IMG/VR virus record: IMGVR_UViG_3300017786_000073
Span: 1-31,557 of that record
Reading direction: 5' to 3' (one strand)
DNA length: 31,557 nt
Origin: a virus
Shown: piece by piece, positions 15,291 through 23,168 of the stretch
Numbering within the stretch: position 1 is the first letter of the stretch
How the letters are laid out: every line of letters begins with the position of its first letter
Program-made: the position numbers and the translations under genes
Notes under the pieces: model-generated
The model's database searches: none
Told to the model about the DNA's origin: nothing
Seen by the model: only the letters and a program-made list of their open reading frames with translations

Positions 15291-17341
15291 GTTTATTAGA
15301 TGATGTAAGTATAGTAGTTACTCCTAACGGATATAAGGCAGGAACTTTGTATGGTGTTTTACCAACAGCTACTTTAGGAAGTGAGCAAGTTACAAATGGA
15401 GATTTTGCTACGAATTTAGATAGTTGGGGTATCGCAGGAAATAGTGATGCAGACCACACAGTAACTTGGACTTCACAAGGTGCTAGATACCAAAGTACAA
15501 CAACATCTCCAACATTACTTCTTTTTCAGAATACTTTAACATCAGGTAAGACATATAAATTTACTGTAGATATAGCATATACTTCAGGAACAATAAAATT
15601 ACAAACAGGTTCAGGAGGAAGTTTATTTAATCCAACTTTAGTAGAGGGTACTAATACTTTTTATTTTACTGCTTCAAATACACAATTTTTATTTATAAGG
15701 TCTTCAGCTAATGTTGATGTGTTAATAGACAACGTATCAATAAAAGAATGGACATCATCAGATATGGATGTTACTAGAGCAACTGCTGCTACAAGAGTAG
15801 ATGAGAATGGTTTAGTAAATTATGCTGAGGTTTTAAAAGATAGTATTTTAACAGGAAACAATAGCACTTTTGATACAGGTATAGGTGATTGGGTAACTTA
15901 CAATGGTGCAACACTAACACACAGTACAGATAAATTAGAAGTTACTTTAGTAAGTGCAGAAAGTGGTGCAACAATAACTACAAATACTTTAATTTCAGGT
16001 GGTCAAGCAGGAAAATTGTTAAAAATTTCAGCAGATATATGGAGAGGAACTACAACAGACACAGCTTTTAAAATATATATTGGTAATGTACAGGAAGATG
16101 TAACTATAACTAATACACAAACTAATTATGTAGTATATTTAACACCATCTACTACTTCAGGATTATTTATATATAGGGCAGGTAGTGGTAATACAGGAAC
16201 ATTTTATGTAGACAATGTAAAAGTAGAAGAAGTAACAAGAAACAACGTACCTCGTATAGACTACACAGGAGGAGGTTGTCCACATATATTAGCAGAGCCA
16301 CAGAGGACTAATCTTATAACTTATAGTGAAGATTTTAGTAATTCTTATTGGACAAAGAGTGGTGCTAGTGTTACAAGTGGTTTTACTTCTCCATCTGCAA
16401 CTAATAATGCTTTTAAATTAGTTGAAAATACAAGTAATTCAAATCATCAAGTGTATAGAAATACAATAACAACTACTGGAAGTTTTTCTAATACAATATT
16501 TGTAAAAGCAGCAGAAAGAAGTAAAATAAGATTAAATAGTGGTTCAAGTTCAGAAAGTGTTTCATTTAATTTATCAAATGGTACTATAATAAGTCAAACT
16601 GGTGCAACTGGTAAAATTGTAAGTATGTTAAATGGATGGTACAAATGTACTATATCTTGGAATGTAACAAGTGTTGCTGCTCAATATTTACTTTTAGGAA
16701 TATTAGATGATAGTGGAAATGCTTCATATACTGGAAATGGTAGTTCAGGAGTTTATATTTGGGGCGCACAATTTGAAGCAGGTTCTTACCCAACATCATA
16801 CATACCAACATCAGGAAGTACAGTTACAAGAAACCAAGACCTCTTTACAAGAGATGGTATAAGTAGTTTAATTAATGATAGCGAAGGTGTTTTGTTTGCT
16901 GAAATTGTTGCTTTAACTGATAATGATGCTACAAATAGAAGTATCTGCTTATCTGATGGTACAGCTAATAATAGAATACTTTTTAGATATGAGGGTAATA
17001 ATTTAATAAGAGGATTTGTTATTAGAGGAGGGACTATAGTTGCAAATTTTTCATTTACTTATAATAATATAAATAATTTAAAGTTTGCTATAAAGTGGAA
17101 AGTTAATGATTTTGCTTATTGGGTAAACGGAACTGAAGTTTCAACACATGGTAGTGGAAGCGTTCCAACAGGTTTAAATAGATTAGCTTTAGATAATGGT
17201 AGTGGTACACAAGATTTTTACGGCAAAGTAAAACAACTACAAGTTTATAAGACTGCACTAACAGACTTACAGATAGAATCAATAACAAGTTGGACTTCAT
17301 TTACAGAAATGGCTAACGCATTAAATTATACAATATATTAA
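15287..17341 (+). CDS. Receptor-binding/fibre protein with multiple lectin-like modules
   Basis: This 684-residue protein is Ser/Thr/Gly/Asn-rich and modular. Two carbohydrate-binding-like modules occur in the N-terminal half: GSEQVTNGDFATNLDSWG...VLIDNVSIKEW (about 30-160) and NNSTFDTGIGDWV...FYVDNVKVEEV (about 190-315). A fibre/spike domain follows (EPQRTNLITYSEDFSNSYW; GVYIWGAQFEAGSYPTSYIP; about 330-510). A concanavalin/LamG-like C-terminal domain comes last (LFAEIVALTD; NLKFAIKWKVNDFAYWVNG; DFYGKVKQLQVYKTALTD). The likely role is binding host surface glycans. It is paralogous to the next gene. The second module splits a motif pair (TRA.AATRVDENGLV / RIDYTGGGCP) that is contiguous in the paralogue, suggesting domain insertion. 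Confidence 0.75.
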   Translation: MSLLDDVSIVVTPNGYKAGTLYGVLPTATLGSEQVTNGDFATNLDSWGIAGNSDADHTVTWTSQGARYQSTTTSPTLLLFQNTLTSGKTYKFTVDIAYTSGTIKLQTGSGGSLFNPTLVEGTNTFYFTASNTQFLFIRSSANVDVLIDNVSIKEWTSSDMDVTRATAATRVDENGLVNYAEVLKDSILTGNNSTFDTGIGDWVTYNGATLTHSTDKLEVTLVSAESGATITTNTLISGGQAGKLLKISADIWRGTTTDTAFKIYIGNVQEDVTITNTQTNYVVYLTPSTTSGLFIYRAGSGNTGTFYVDNVKVEEVTRNNVPRIDYTGGGCPHILAEPQRTNLITYSEDFSNSYWTKSGASVTSGFTSPSATNNAFKLVENTSNSNHQVYRNTITTTGSFSNTIFVKAAERSKIRLNSGSSSESVSFNLSNGTIISQTGATGKIVSMLNGWYKCTISWNVTSVAAQYLLLGILDDSGNASYTGNGSSGVYIWGAQFEAGSYPTSYIPTSGSTVTRNQDLFTRDGISSLINDSEGVLFAEIVALTDNDATNRSICLSDGTANNRILFRYEGNNLIRGFVIRGGTIVANFSFTYNNINNLKFAIKWKVNDFAYWVNGTEVSTHGSGSVPTGLNRLALDNGSGTQDFYGKVKQLQVYKTALTDLQIESITSWTSFTEMANALNYTIY
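16298..16390 (+). repeat. Paralogous repeat block A1 (matches 17565-17657)
   Basis: This stretch encoding EPQRTNLITYSEDFSNSYW is closely similar at the DNA level to 17565-17657 in the next gene, without gaps and at a constant offset of 1267 bases. It marks a duplication or recombination between the two fibre genes. Confidence 0.8.
16724..16830 (+). repeat. Paralogous repeat block B1 (matches 17997-18103)
   Basis: The block encoding GVYIWGAQFEAGSYPTSYIP is closely similar in DNA to 17997-18103 at a constant offset of 1273 bases. Two conserved blocks with a more divergent middle suggest conversion or selection on the fibre domain core. Confidence 0.75.
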
Positions 17342-17342
17342 T

Positions 17343-18572
17343 ATGGCAGCAACATTAAAATTAGGTAATGCAAATTGGGCAGCAAAAGAAGGTTCTTTGT
17401 TAGCTTACAATGATGAGAACGACAACTTTAAACCATTACCATTTGATTTTACAAGAGCAAGTAGTGCTACTTATGTAGCTAGTGATGGTCTTATAAAAAC
17501 CTCTACAACTGGACAACCTAGAATAGACTTTTTAGATAATACTAATGGTACTTTACTTTTAGAACCACAGAGGACTAACCTTATAACGTATTCAGAAGAT
17601 TTTAGTAATTCTTATTGGGTAAAGAATGGTGCAAGTGTAACTAGTGGTATTGTTTCTCCTGATGGAACTACAAACTCTTTTAAATTGGTTGAAGATACAA
17701 GTACGGCTAGACACGAAACACAAGCACCAAGTTCATCGAGTGGTAATTTATCAACTAGTTTTTTCGCAAAAAAAGGTGAAAATTCTTTTATTCAAATTAC
17801 TAACAGTCAAGATGCTAATGCTTATGCTAATTTTGATTTAAATTCTGGAGTGTTAGGTAGTTCAAATGTTTTTACTCCAACTATTATTGATTATGGGAAC
17901 GGATGGTATAGATGTATAGCTACTATTAATGCCCCTTTAGCTATAAATTTTGCTCGTATAGGGTTAATAACTTCATCAACAAGTGCAAGGGTTGAATCAT
18001 ACACAGGAGATGGAACATCAGGGGTTTATATTTGGGGCGCACAATTAGAAGCAGGTACTTTCCCTACATCTTACATACCTACAAGTGGTAGCACAGTAAC
18101 TAGGGTGGCAGAAACTTGTAGTCAAACTCCTGCAAGTGGTGTTATAGGACAAACAGAAGGAACTGTATTTTTTGATGTAAACATTTCGCACATTGTAGGA
18201 AATGAAGCACTTGGAGGAATAAACTCAGGAGGATATGCTAATCATGCAACAATACAAAGGATTGGAAATACTATTCAATTTGTAAGAAATTCAGCAACAC
18301 AAAGTGGTGCAACAATAGTAACAAGTTCAGCAATTACAGTAGGGCGTTATAAGTTGGCTCTCGCATACAAAAGTGGAGATACTGCTTGTTTTTTAAATGG
18401 TACACAAGTTAGCACTACACAAACACAAACATTTACTAATGCAACTTTAAATCTAATAAGAATTAGTGGAGATGCTATTGGAGCATTACCAATTTCAGAT
18501 ACTTATAATCAAGCACAACTATACAACACAAGATTATCAAATAGCGAATTAGCAACATTAACAACAATATAA
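17343..18572 (+). CDS. Second receptor-binding/fibre protein, paralogue of the preceding gene
   Basis: This 409-residue protein lacks the two N-terminal carbohydrate-binding modules of its paralogue but has the same core. It shows FTRASSATYVASDGLI and PRIDFLDNTNG (about 35-70), EPQRTNLITYSEDFSNSYW (about 75-95), GVYIWGAQLEAGTFPTSYIP (about 225-250), and a LamG/concanavalin-like C-terminus (TVFFDVNISHIVG; GRYKLALAYKSGDTACFLNG). Its own N-terminus (LKLGNANWAAKEGSLLAYND) differs and may be the virion anchor. Two paralogous binding proteins could broaden host range or form a hetero-complex. It starts one base after the previous stop. Confidence 0.75.
   Translation: MAATLKLGNANWAAKEGSLLAYNDENDNFKPLPFDFTRASSATYVASDGLIKTSTTGQPRIDFLDNTNGTLLLEPQRTNLITYSEDFSNSYWVKNGASVTSGIVSPDGTTNSFKLVEDTSTARHETQAPSSSSGNLSTSFFAKKGENSFIQITNSQDANAYANFDLNSGVLGSSNVFTPTIIDYGNGWYRCIATINAPLAINFARIGLITSSTSARVESYTGDGTSGVYIWGAQLEAGTFPTSYIPTSGSTVTRVAETCSQTPASGVIGQTEGTVFFDVNISHIVGNEALGGINSGGYANHATIQRIGNTIQFVRNSATQSGATIVTSSAITVGRYKLALAYKSGDTACFLNGTQVSTTQTQTFTNATLNLIRISGDAIGALPISDTYNQAQLYNTRLSNSELATLTTI
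17565..17657 (+). repeat. Paralogous repeat block A2 (matches 16298-16390)
   Basis: Second copy of the EPQRTNLITYSEDFSNSYW-encoding block, gap-free relative to 16298-16390. Confidence 0.8.
17997..18103 (+). repeat. Paralogous repeat block B2 (matches 16724-16830)
   Basis: Second copy of the block encoding the GVYIWGAQ...PTSYIPTSG segment, gap-free relative to 16724-16830. Confidence 0.75.
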
Positions 18573-18573
18573 A

Positions 18574-18933
18574 ATGAATATATACAAACTACAATACACA
18601 GACAAAGCAACAGGAGATGCTGACTTACTATCTAAAGGTACTTATGAAGTAGTAACTGAAGAAGGTGTAACTCAAGATGTTTACATTAATGGTACACAAG
18701 CTATAGTATATATAGGTAAGATAGTAGAGATACCTGCAAAGTATGACAAAGATGGACACGAGATAACTCCTCCTGTTTATTTTACTGGAGTATTCTACGA
18801 CTTAATGACTACAGAAGAATTTGACTTTGGAACTAATGAGATATTTCCAACAGATTGCGTACATTCGTTTGCAGGATATGAGAAAAATGCTGAGGGTACT
18901 GATATAGACCCTGAAGAACTAGAAGAAATATAA
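18574..18933 (+). CDS. Small unknown protein downstream of fibre genes
   Basis: This 119-residue acidic protein has no membrane segment. The sequence (MNIYKLQYTDKATGDADL; VYINGTQAIVYIGKIVEIP; YFTGVFYDLMTTEEFDFG) reads as a small alpha/beta or beta fold. It begins one base after the second fibre gene and precedes the portal by four bases, so it is in the same operon. A chaperone or small virion protein for the fibres is possible. I do not recognise the family. Confidence 0.5.
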   Translation: MNIYKLQYTDKATGDADLLSKGTYEVVTEEGVTQDVYINGTQAIVYIGKIVEIPAKYDKDGHEITPPVYFTGVFYDLMTTEEFDFGTNEIFPTDCVHSFAGYEKNAEGTDIDPEELEEI

Positions 18934-18937
18934 AAAT

Positions 18938-20956
18938 ATGGAAAATATACTAAGTGTAGATTTATCAAGTGCAACTAGCCCTGTTATTGAAGAAATAAGG
19001 GGTAAGAATTATATAGAGTACGGAACAGAGGAATATAGAAACCTATACCCTCAGTTCTTGATAGACCTTTACTACAATTCTAGTACTCATGCAGCAATTA
19101 TTAATGCTACTGCAGAAATGATTGCAGGGGATAATATTGTTATTGATAATGAAGAAGAAGAACAAAGAGATAACCTAGACAGATTAGTTAAATTAAAAAA
19201 CTTTTTCTTCCACGCTAACGGAAAAGAAACACTACACGAAGTAATTAAAAAAATATCATTTGACTTTAAGCTACAAGGGGCTTTTGCATTACACCTCATA
19301 TGGAACAAAGCTAAGACAGAAATCGTAGAAATCTACCACGTGCCTGTTGAGAGGGTACGAGCAGGAAAGCCAAATGCTATGGGAGTTGTTGATTGTTATT
19401 ATGTATCAGCAGATTGGTCTAATACTAGGCAAAACAGACCTACTAAGATTGCAGCATTTGATATGAATGACAGAACAAGTCCTAGTCAGTTATTATACAC
19501 AGGATTATACAGTCCTAATATGGACATCTACCACACACCTGATTATATAGCTGCAAATAATTGGGCTTTAGTAGACCAAAGAGTTGCAGAGTTTCATCTT
19601 AACAATATATCCAATGGCTTTTCAGGTTCTTATATGGTTAATTTTTCAAATGGTGTGCCAACACAAGAGGAAAGGTTACAAATAGAACGTAGCTTAACTG
19701 ACAAGTTCACTTCAGCTAGTAATTCAGGGAAATTTGTATTGACTTTCTCAGATGACAAAACTAGAACACCTGAGATATTTCCAATATCAGTAAGTAACGC
19801 AGACAAACAATACTTGGCTTTACAGGAACTCTTGGTTCAGAACATCCTTACAGGACACAGGGTGACCTCTCCTATGCTGATGGGTATAAAGTCCGACACA
19901 GGGCTTGGAAACAATGCTGACGAGTTAATGAATGCTGCTGACTTCTATCTAAACACTGTAGTTAAGCCATTTCAAACACATATCATCAAAGTACTAGCTA
20001 AAATATTTAAGATTAACAATATGGACTTGCCTGTTTCTTTTGTGCAAACTAAACCAATTACATCTAAGTTTACTATTGAAGATATGAAGTCAGTAATGAC
20101 ACAAGATGAAATTAGAGCAGAACTAGGATTAGAACCTTTAGAAAAAGAAGAAGTAGTAGAAGAAGATTTAAGCAAAGTAGGAATAATAGATGGTAAACCT
20201 GTTTTTGATTCTATAGCTGAAGCAGAGGAACACGCTAAAAAGATTGGGTGTAGTGGTTATCACGAACACGAATACGAGGGTAAGACAGTCTATATGGCTT
20301 GTGAATCACACGATGAAATGCTGAACTTTGAAAAGACAGAGTTAGATGCATTTTTAGATACTATGGAAGATATACCTAATGATTGGGAATTAATATCTGA
20401 AGAAATAGTTGATGGGGAACACCAAGATTTTGATTACGAAGCTGAACTAAACAACATAAGCAATACAGAATTAACCTCAACAGGTAGGGCTAACCCTAAT
20501 GCAAGAAGTAGTCAAGATGGATTGAATAAATCTAAGACTGCTTTTTATAAAGTTAGATATGTTTACACACACGATAATTTCCTAATAAATGAATCAGGAA
20601 CAAACAGGGAGTTTTGTAAGAAAATGGAAAAAGCCAAAAAGATTTATCGTAAAGAGGATATAATGAGAATGAGTAAAATACCTGTTAATCCAGGTTTTGG
20701 TAAAAAAGGTGCAGCGACATACTCAATCTGGCTCTTCAAAGGAGGACCTCAATGCGAACATTTTTGGTTGAGACAAGTCTATAAAGCACCAAAAACAGAT
20801 GACAACTATGTTTACTACCCTGACAAGATACAAGATGATAAAAACATAGGTTACACAAAAGCTAAGTCAGAAGGGTTTACTGCAAAGAAAAATGATAACT
20901 TAGTTGCTAAACCACCAAAGAGAATGAAGAATCACGGATATATAAAACCTAGATAA
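18938..20956 (+). CDS. Portal protein with C-terminal extension domains
   Basis: This 672-residue protein has a portal-like core over about the first 400 residues: IEYGTEEYRNLYPQFLIDLY, the helix HAAIINATAEMIAG, FDFKLQGAFALHLIWNK, IYHVPVERVRAGK, and the long-helix region ALQELLVQNILTGHRVTSP...LGNNADELMNAADFYLN. The portal forms the ring at the capsid vertex through which DNA passes. Beyond the core lies a small segment with conserved CSGYHEHEYEGKTVYMAC, and a C-terminal module (about 530-672) with FYKVRYVYTHDN, REFCKKMEKAKKIYRKEDI, NPGFGKKGAATYSIWLFKGG and CEHFWLRQVY. These conserved extensions recur in Bacteroidetes phage head proteins; their function is unknown. It lies 17 kb from the terminase. 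Confidence 0.85.
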   Translation: MENILSVDLSSATSPVIEEIRGKNYIEYGTEEYRNLYPQFLIDLYYNSSTHAAIINATAEMIAGDNIVIDNEEEEQRDNLDRLVKLKNFFFHANGKETLHEVIKKISFDFKLQGAFALHLIWNKAKTEIVEIYHVPVERVRAGKPNAMGVVDCYYVSADWSNTRQNRPTKIAAFDMNDRTSPSQLLYTGLYSPNMDIYHTPDYIAANNWALVDQRVAEFHLNNISNGFSGSYMVNFSNGVPTQEERLQIERSLTDKFTSASNSGKFVLTFSDDKTRTPEIFPISVSNADKQYLALQELLVQNILTGHRVTSPMLMGIKSDTGLGNNADELMNAADFYLNTVVKPFQTHIIKVLAKIFKINNMDLPVSFVQTKPITSKFTIEDMKSVMTQDEIRAELGLEPLEKEEVVEEDLSKVGIIDGKPVFDSIAEAEEHAKKIGCSGYHEHEYEGKTVYMACESHDEMLNFEKTELDAFLDTMEDIPNDWELISEEIVDGEHQDFDYEAELNNISNTELTSTGRANPNARSSQDGLNKSKTAFYKVRYVYTHDNFLINESGTNREFCKKMEKAKKIYRKEDIMRMSKIPVNPGFGKKGAATYSIWLFKGGPQCEHFWLRQVYKAPKTDDNYVYYPDKIQDDKNIGYTKAKSEGFTAKKNDNLVAKPPKRMKNHGYIKPR

Positions 20957-20957
20957 T

Positions 20958-21536
20958 ATGGCAGGATATGTACTATTCATAAGTGAAGATAAGCTAAAAG
21001 ATTCAACTGCAATCAATATGAATGTGGATGTAAATTTCTTATTGCCTTATGTAAAAATCGCACAGAAAAAATATGTAGAAACTAAACTTGGTACTAATCT
21101 GTTTGTAGCAATACAAGGAATGATTAGTGGGGGAACAATTAGTAACCCTGCAAATGCTAACTACAAAACATTGTTAGAAGATTATGTAGCTGATATGTTG
21201 GTTCACTATGCTTTTTATGAGGTATTACCTTTTTTAAGATATAAGGTACAAAATAACAATGTAGTTTCTAAGACTGCTGAAAACTCTACACCTTTAACTA
21301 GGGCAGAAGCACAAGACCTTAGGTCAGAAATATCAAATACTGCACAATTTTACACAGAAAGACTAGTGGATTATTTATGTAACAATTCTAGTTTGTTTCC
21401 TGAATACTCTACAAATAGTGGTGCTGATGTTTCTCCTAATTCAAATGCTTATTACCAAGGAATGAACCTAGAAAGACCTGATAAACAAGATACTAAAATT
21501 ACAATTAGAGATTTTTTAGACACTACATATAATTAA
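20958..21536 (+). CDS. Head-tail connector/adaptor protein (DUF6712-like)
   Basis: This 192-residue, mainly helical protein starts with a short strand region (YVLFISEDKLKDSTAINMNVD). It continues with the helix pattern LPYVKIAQKKYVETKLGTNLF, followed by YKTLLEDYVADMLVHYAFYEVLPFLRYKV and a helix with FYTERLVDYLCNN. This is the layout of small helical adaptor proteins that dock under the portal, and in Bacteroidetes phages matches the DUF6712-type family. Its place directly after the portal supports the role. Confidence 0.7.
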   Translation: MAGYVLFISEDKLKDSTAINMNVDVNFLLPYVKIAQKKYVETKLGTNLFVAIQGMISGGTISNPANANYKTLLEDYVADMLVHYAFYEVLPFLRYKVQNNNVVSKTAENSTPLTRAEAQDLRSEISNTAQFYTERLVDYLCNNSSLFPEYSTNSGADVSPNSNAYYQGMNLERPDKQDTKITIRDFLDTTYN

Positions 21537-21679
21537 TGAAGAAACATTATAAAGTAAAAGAAGAAAATAAAACTAAATTAAAATCATATTTGACAAATGC
21601 CAATACAAAAAACAGTACAGGACACACTAGAAGTTGCAGCAGTCAACGGAACAGTCCTAAGTGTAACAACATTCAGTAA
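21536..21679 (+). CDS. Possible small basic protein (47 aa), doubtful
   Basis: An ATG overlapping the connector stop (TAATG) opens a 47-codon frame starting MKKHYKVKEENKTKLKSYL. Only its first 20 or so codons are free of overlap; the rest lies in another frame over the start of the holin-like gene and has shadow-like composition. The stop-start overlap is the usual coupling here, so it could be a short translated leader. Function unknown. Confidence 0.25.
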   Translation: MKKHYKVKEENKTKLKSYLTNANTKNSTGHTRSCSSQRNSPKCNNIQ

Positions 21680-21788
21680 TATAGAACTAGCTTTAAAGAT
21701 TATTCTGCTAGTAGTATCAATAGCTTATACTGTAGACAAGTGGTATAGTCAAAAAAAGAAGTACAATGAAAAAAAGAAAACTAAATAG
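21597..21788 (+). CDS. Holin-like single-span membrane protein
   Basis: This 63-residue protein has one clear transmembrane helix (about 28-48, LALKIILLVVSIAYTVDKW) and a very basic C-terminal tail (SQKKKYNEKKKTK). The size, single span and charged tail fit a small holin-type protein, and an M15 endolysin lies just downstream. A holin would open the inner membrane to let the endolysin reach the wall. It could instead be a spanin-type or anchoring protein. ATG follows a short AT-rich spacer. Confidence 0.6.
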   Translation: MPIQKTVQDTLEVAAVNGTVLSVTTFSNIELALKIILLVVSIAYTVDKWYSQKKKYNEKKKTK

Positions 21789-21891
21789 CAAAAATCCTCG
21801 TTATCAAAAGGTAGAAGAAGCAAAGAAAACTACTAAGGTTTTGATTAACAATCTAAAAGGGGTAAAAATCTTTGCAGTATTTAATATATAA
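21766..21891 (+). CDS. Small basic protein (41 aa) between holin and endolysin
   Basis: A 41-codon gene that I translated by hand: it begins MKKRKLNSKNPRYQKVEEAK and ends in KGVKIFAVFNI. It overlaps the end of the holin-like gene by 23 bases. Its TAA stop lies in the same frame as, and just three bases before, the TTG that opens the endolysin. This gap is otherwise empty, and the composition is protein-like (Lys-rich, then a short hydrophobic end). Function unknown; it may act in lysis control. Confidence 0.5.
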   Translation: MKKRKLNSKNPRYQKVEEAKKTTKVLINNLKGVKIFAVFNI

Positions 21892-21894
21892 AAT

Positions 21895-22257
21895 TTGAAT
21901 CATTTTAAAATATCTGAATTTGATAGCCCTGACTTAAAAGGTAGTGGTCAAAAAATGGATAGAGTGTTTTTAAAACTCTTAGACCAAGCTAGAGATAGGG
22001 CAGGAGTACCATTTAAAATACTAAGTGGCTATAGAACAATAGAACATAATTTATATGTAGGTGGTAGAGTTGGTTCTAGCCACCTTTTTGGTTTAGCAGC
22101 AGATATATACTTACCTAATAATTCTAGGGAAAGATTTTTAATCATAAATGCTTTATTGGAAGTAGGGTTAAACAGGATAGGCATAAACTTTAAAGGAAAA
22201 TTTGTACACGTAGATATGGATAGAAGTAAAGATGAAAATGTCCTATGGACATATTAA
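21895..22257 (+). CDS. Endolysin, M15-family peptidase (D-Ala-D-Ala type)
   Basis: This 120-residue protein matches the M15 (VanY/M15A-type) zinc peptidases that cut peptidoglycan cross-links. The motif SSHLFGLAAD (61-70) gives zinc ligands His63 and Asp70 in the S-x-H-x-x-G-x-A-x-D pattern. FVHVDMD near the end supplies His105 and catalytic-site Asp107. SGYRTIEHNLYVGG (44-57) is the conserved substrate loop. The start must be TTG at 21895, because a TAA lies in frame at 21889-21891 and the N-terminal FKISEFDSPD is conserved in this family. The next Met is residue 21. It would be released to the periplasm by the holin-like proteins on either side. Confidence 0.9.
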   Translation: MNHFKISEFDSPDLKGSGQKMDRVFLKLLDQARDRAGVPFKILSGYRTIEHNLYVGGRVGSSHLFGLAADIYLPNNSRERFLIINALLEVGLNRIGINFKGKFVHVDMDRSKDENVLWTY

Positions 22258-22276
22258 TTAATTTAAAACAATAAAA

Positions 22277-22459
22277 ATGAAAAACTATTTAATTTTAACA
22301 ATGTTAAAGTCTAAGAAGGTATGGTTCACTATAGCAGCAATTATCGTTCCTTTTATAGCAAGAAGTCTAGACGTAGAAGAAGTACATGTTAGTGAAATGT
22401 TTTGGGCATTAGTAGGTTTAACAGGCGCACAAGGATTAGCTGATAGTGGAAAGAAGTAA
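22277..22459 (+). CDS. Holin-like two-span membrane protein
   Basis: This 60-residue protein has two hydrophobic segments: WFTIAAIIVPFIARSL (about 16-31) and MFWALVGLTGAQGLAD (about 41-56), joined by an acidic loop. The pattern KS.K.W..IAAI...AR...V and GL.GAQGLADSGKK resembles class II-type holin-like or small membrane proteins next to phage endolysins. Its place just after the endolysin supports a lysis role. The ATG at 22277 follows an A-rich leader; a later ATG at residue 9 would also give a plausible protein. Confidence 0.65.
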   Translation: MKNYLILTMLKSKKVWFTIAAIIVPFIARSLDVEEVHVSEMFWALVGLTGAQGLADSGKK

Positions 22460-23168
22460 TAGATACAGATTAAAGCCACACGAGATAAAAGTCCTACAGA
22501 AACTGCGAGAGCAAGAAAAAAATAATGTATTAGTAATAGGAGATTTGCACGAACCTTTTTGTTTGGATTCTTATCTTGATTGGTGTTTAGAACAATACCA
22601 CACCTATAATTGCACGGAGATAGTGTTTATAGGCGATATAATAGACAATCATTACAGCAGCTACCACGAAACCTCTGCTGATGGTATGGGTGGCTTAGAT
22701 GAGCTAGAATTAGCTATTAAGAGAATATCTAGGTGGTACGAAGCATTTCCTAAAGCCACAGTTGTTATTGGTAATCACGACAGAATCATAATGAGAAAGG
22801 CACAAACAAGTGCAATCCCATCAAAGTGGATAAAATCTTATAAAGAAGTATTAGAGGTTCAGGGTTGGGAATTTGTAGAAAGGTACGAATTAAATGGTGT
22901 TCAGTATATACACGGAGAAGGTGGTACTGCGAGGACTAAATGTCGTGCAGATATGATGAATACTGTTCAAGGACACTTACACACACAAGCATATTGTGAA
23001 CACTATGTAGGTAAAAAGTTTAGAATCTTCGGTATGCAGGTTGGTTGTGGTATAAATCACAAGTCATACGCAATGGCTTACGCAAAATACGGTAAAAGAC
23101 CTGCGGTTGGGTGTGGAGTTGTCTTAAATAACGGCGAAACACCACTAAATTTGTTGATGCCTTTATAA
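22446..23168 (+). CDS. Calcineurin-like metallophosphoesterase
   Basis: This 240-residue protein carries the full metal-binding motif set: GDLH (32-35), GDIID (63-67), GNHD (109-112), a lone His at 156 and GHLH (176-179). Such enzymes are two-metal phosphodiesterases acting on phosphoesters, including nucleic-acid ends or nucleotides; the substrate here is unknown. The start is GTG at 22446, overlapping the previous gene by 14 bases; no better ATG exists upstream of the first motif. It is the last gene before the palindrome-rich spacer. Possible roles are DNA processing, attack on host signalling nucleotides, or tail/wall degradation. The fold call is firm; the role is not. Confidence 0.88.
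   Translation: MERSNRYRLKPHEIKVLQKLREQEKNNVLVIGDLHEPFCLDSYLDWCLEQYHTYNCTEIVFIGDIIDNHYSSYHETSADGMGGLDELELAIKRISRWYEAFPKATVVIGNHDRIIMRKAQTSAIPSKWIKSYKEVLEVQGWEFVERYELNGVQYIHGEGGTARTKCRADMMNTVQGHLHTQAYCEHYVGKKFRIFGMQVGCGINHKSYAMAYAKYGKRPAVGCGVVLNNGETPLNLLMPL

Noticed and set aside
17644-17841. Alternative + strand frame of 65 codons inside the second fibre gene
   Set aside because: Leu/Met/Ile-rich low-complexity shadow of the fibre reading frame.
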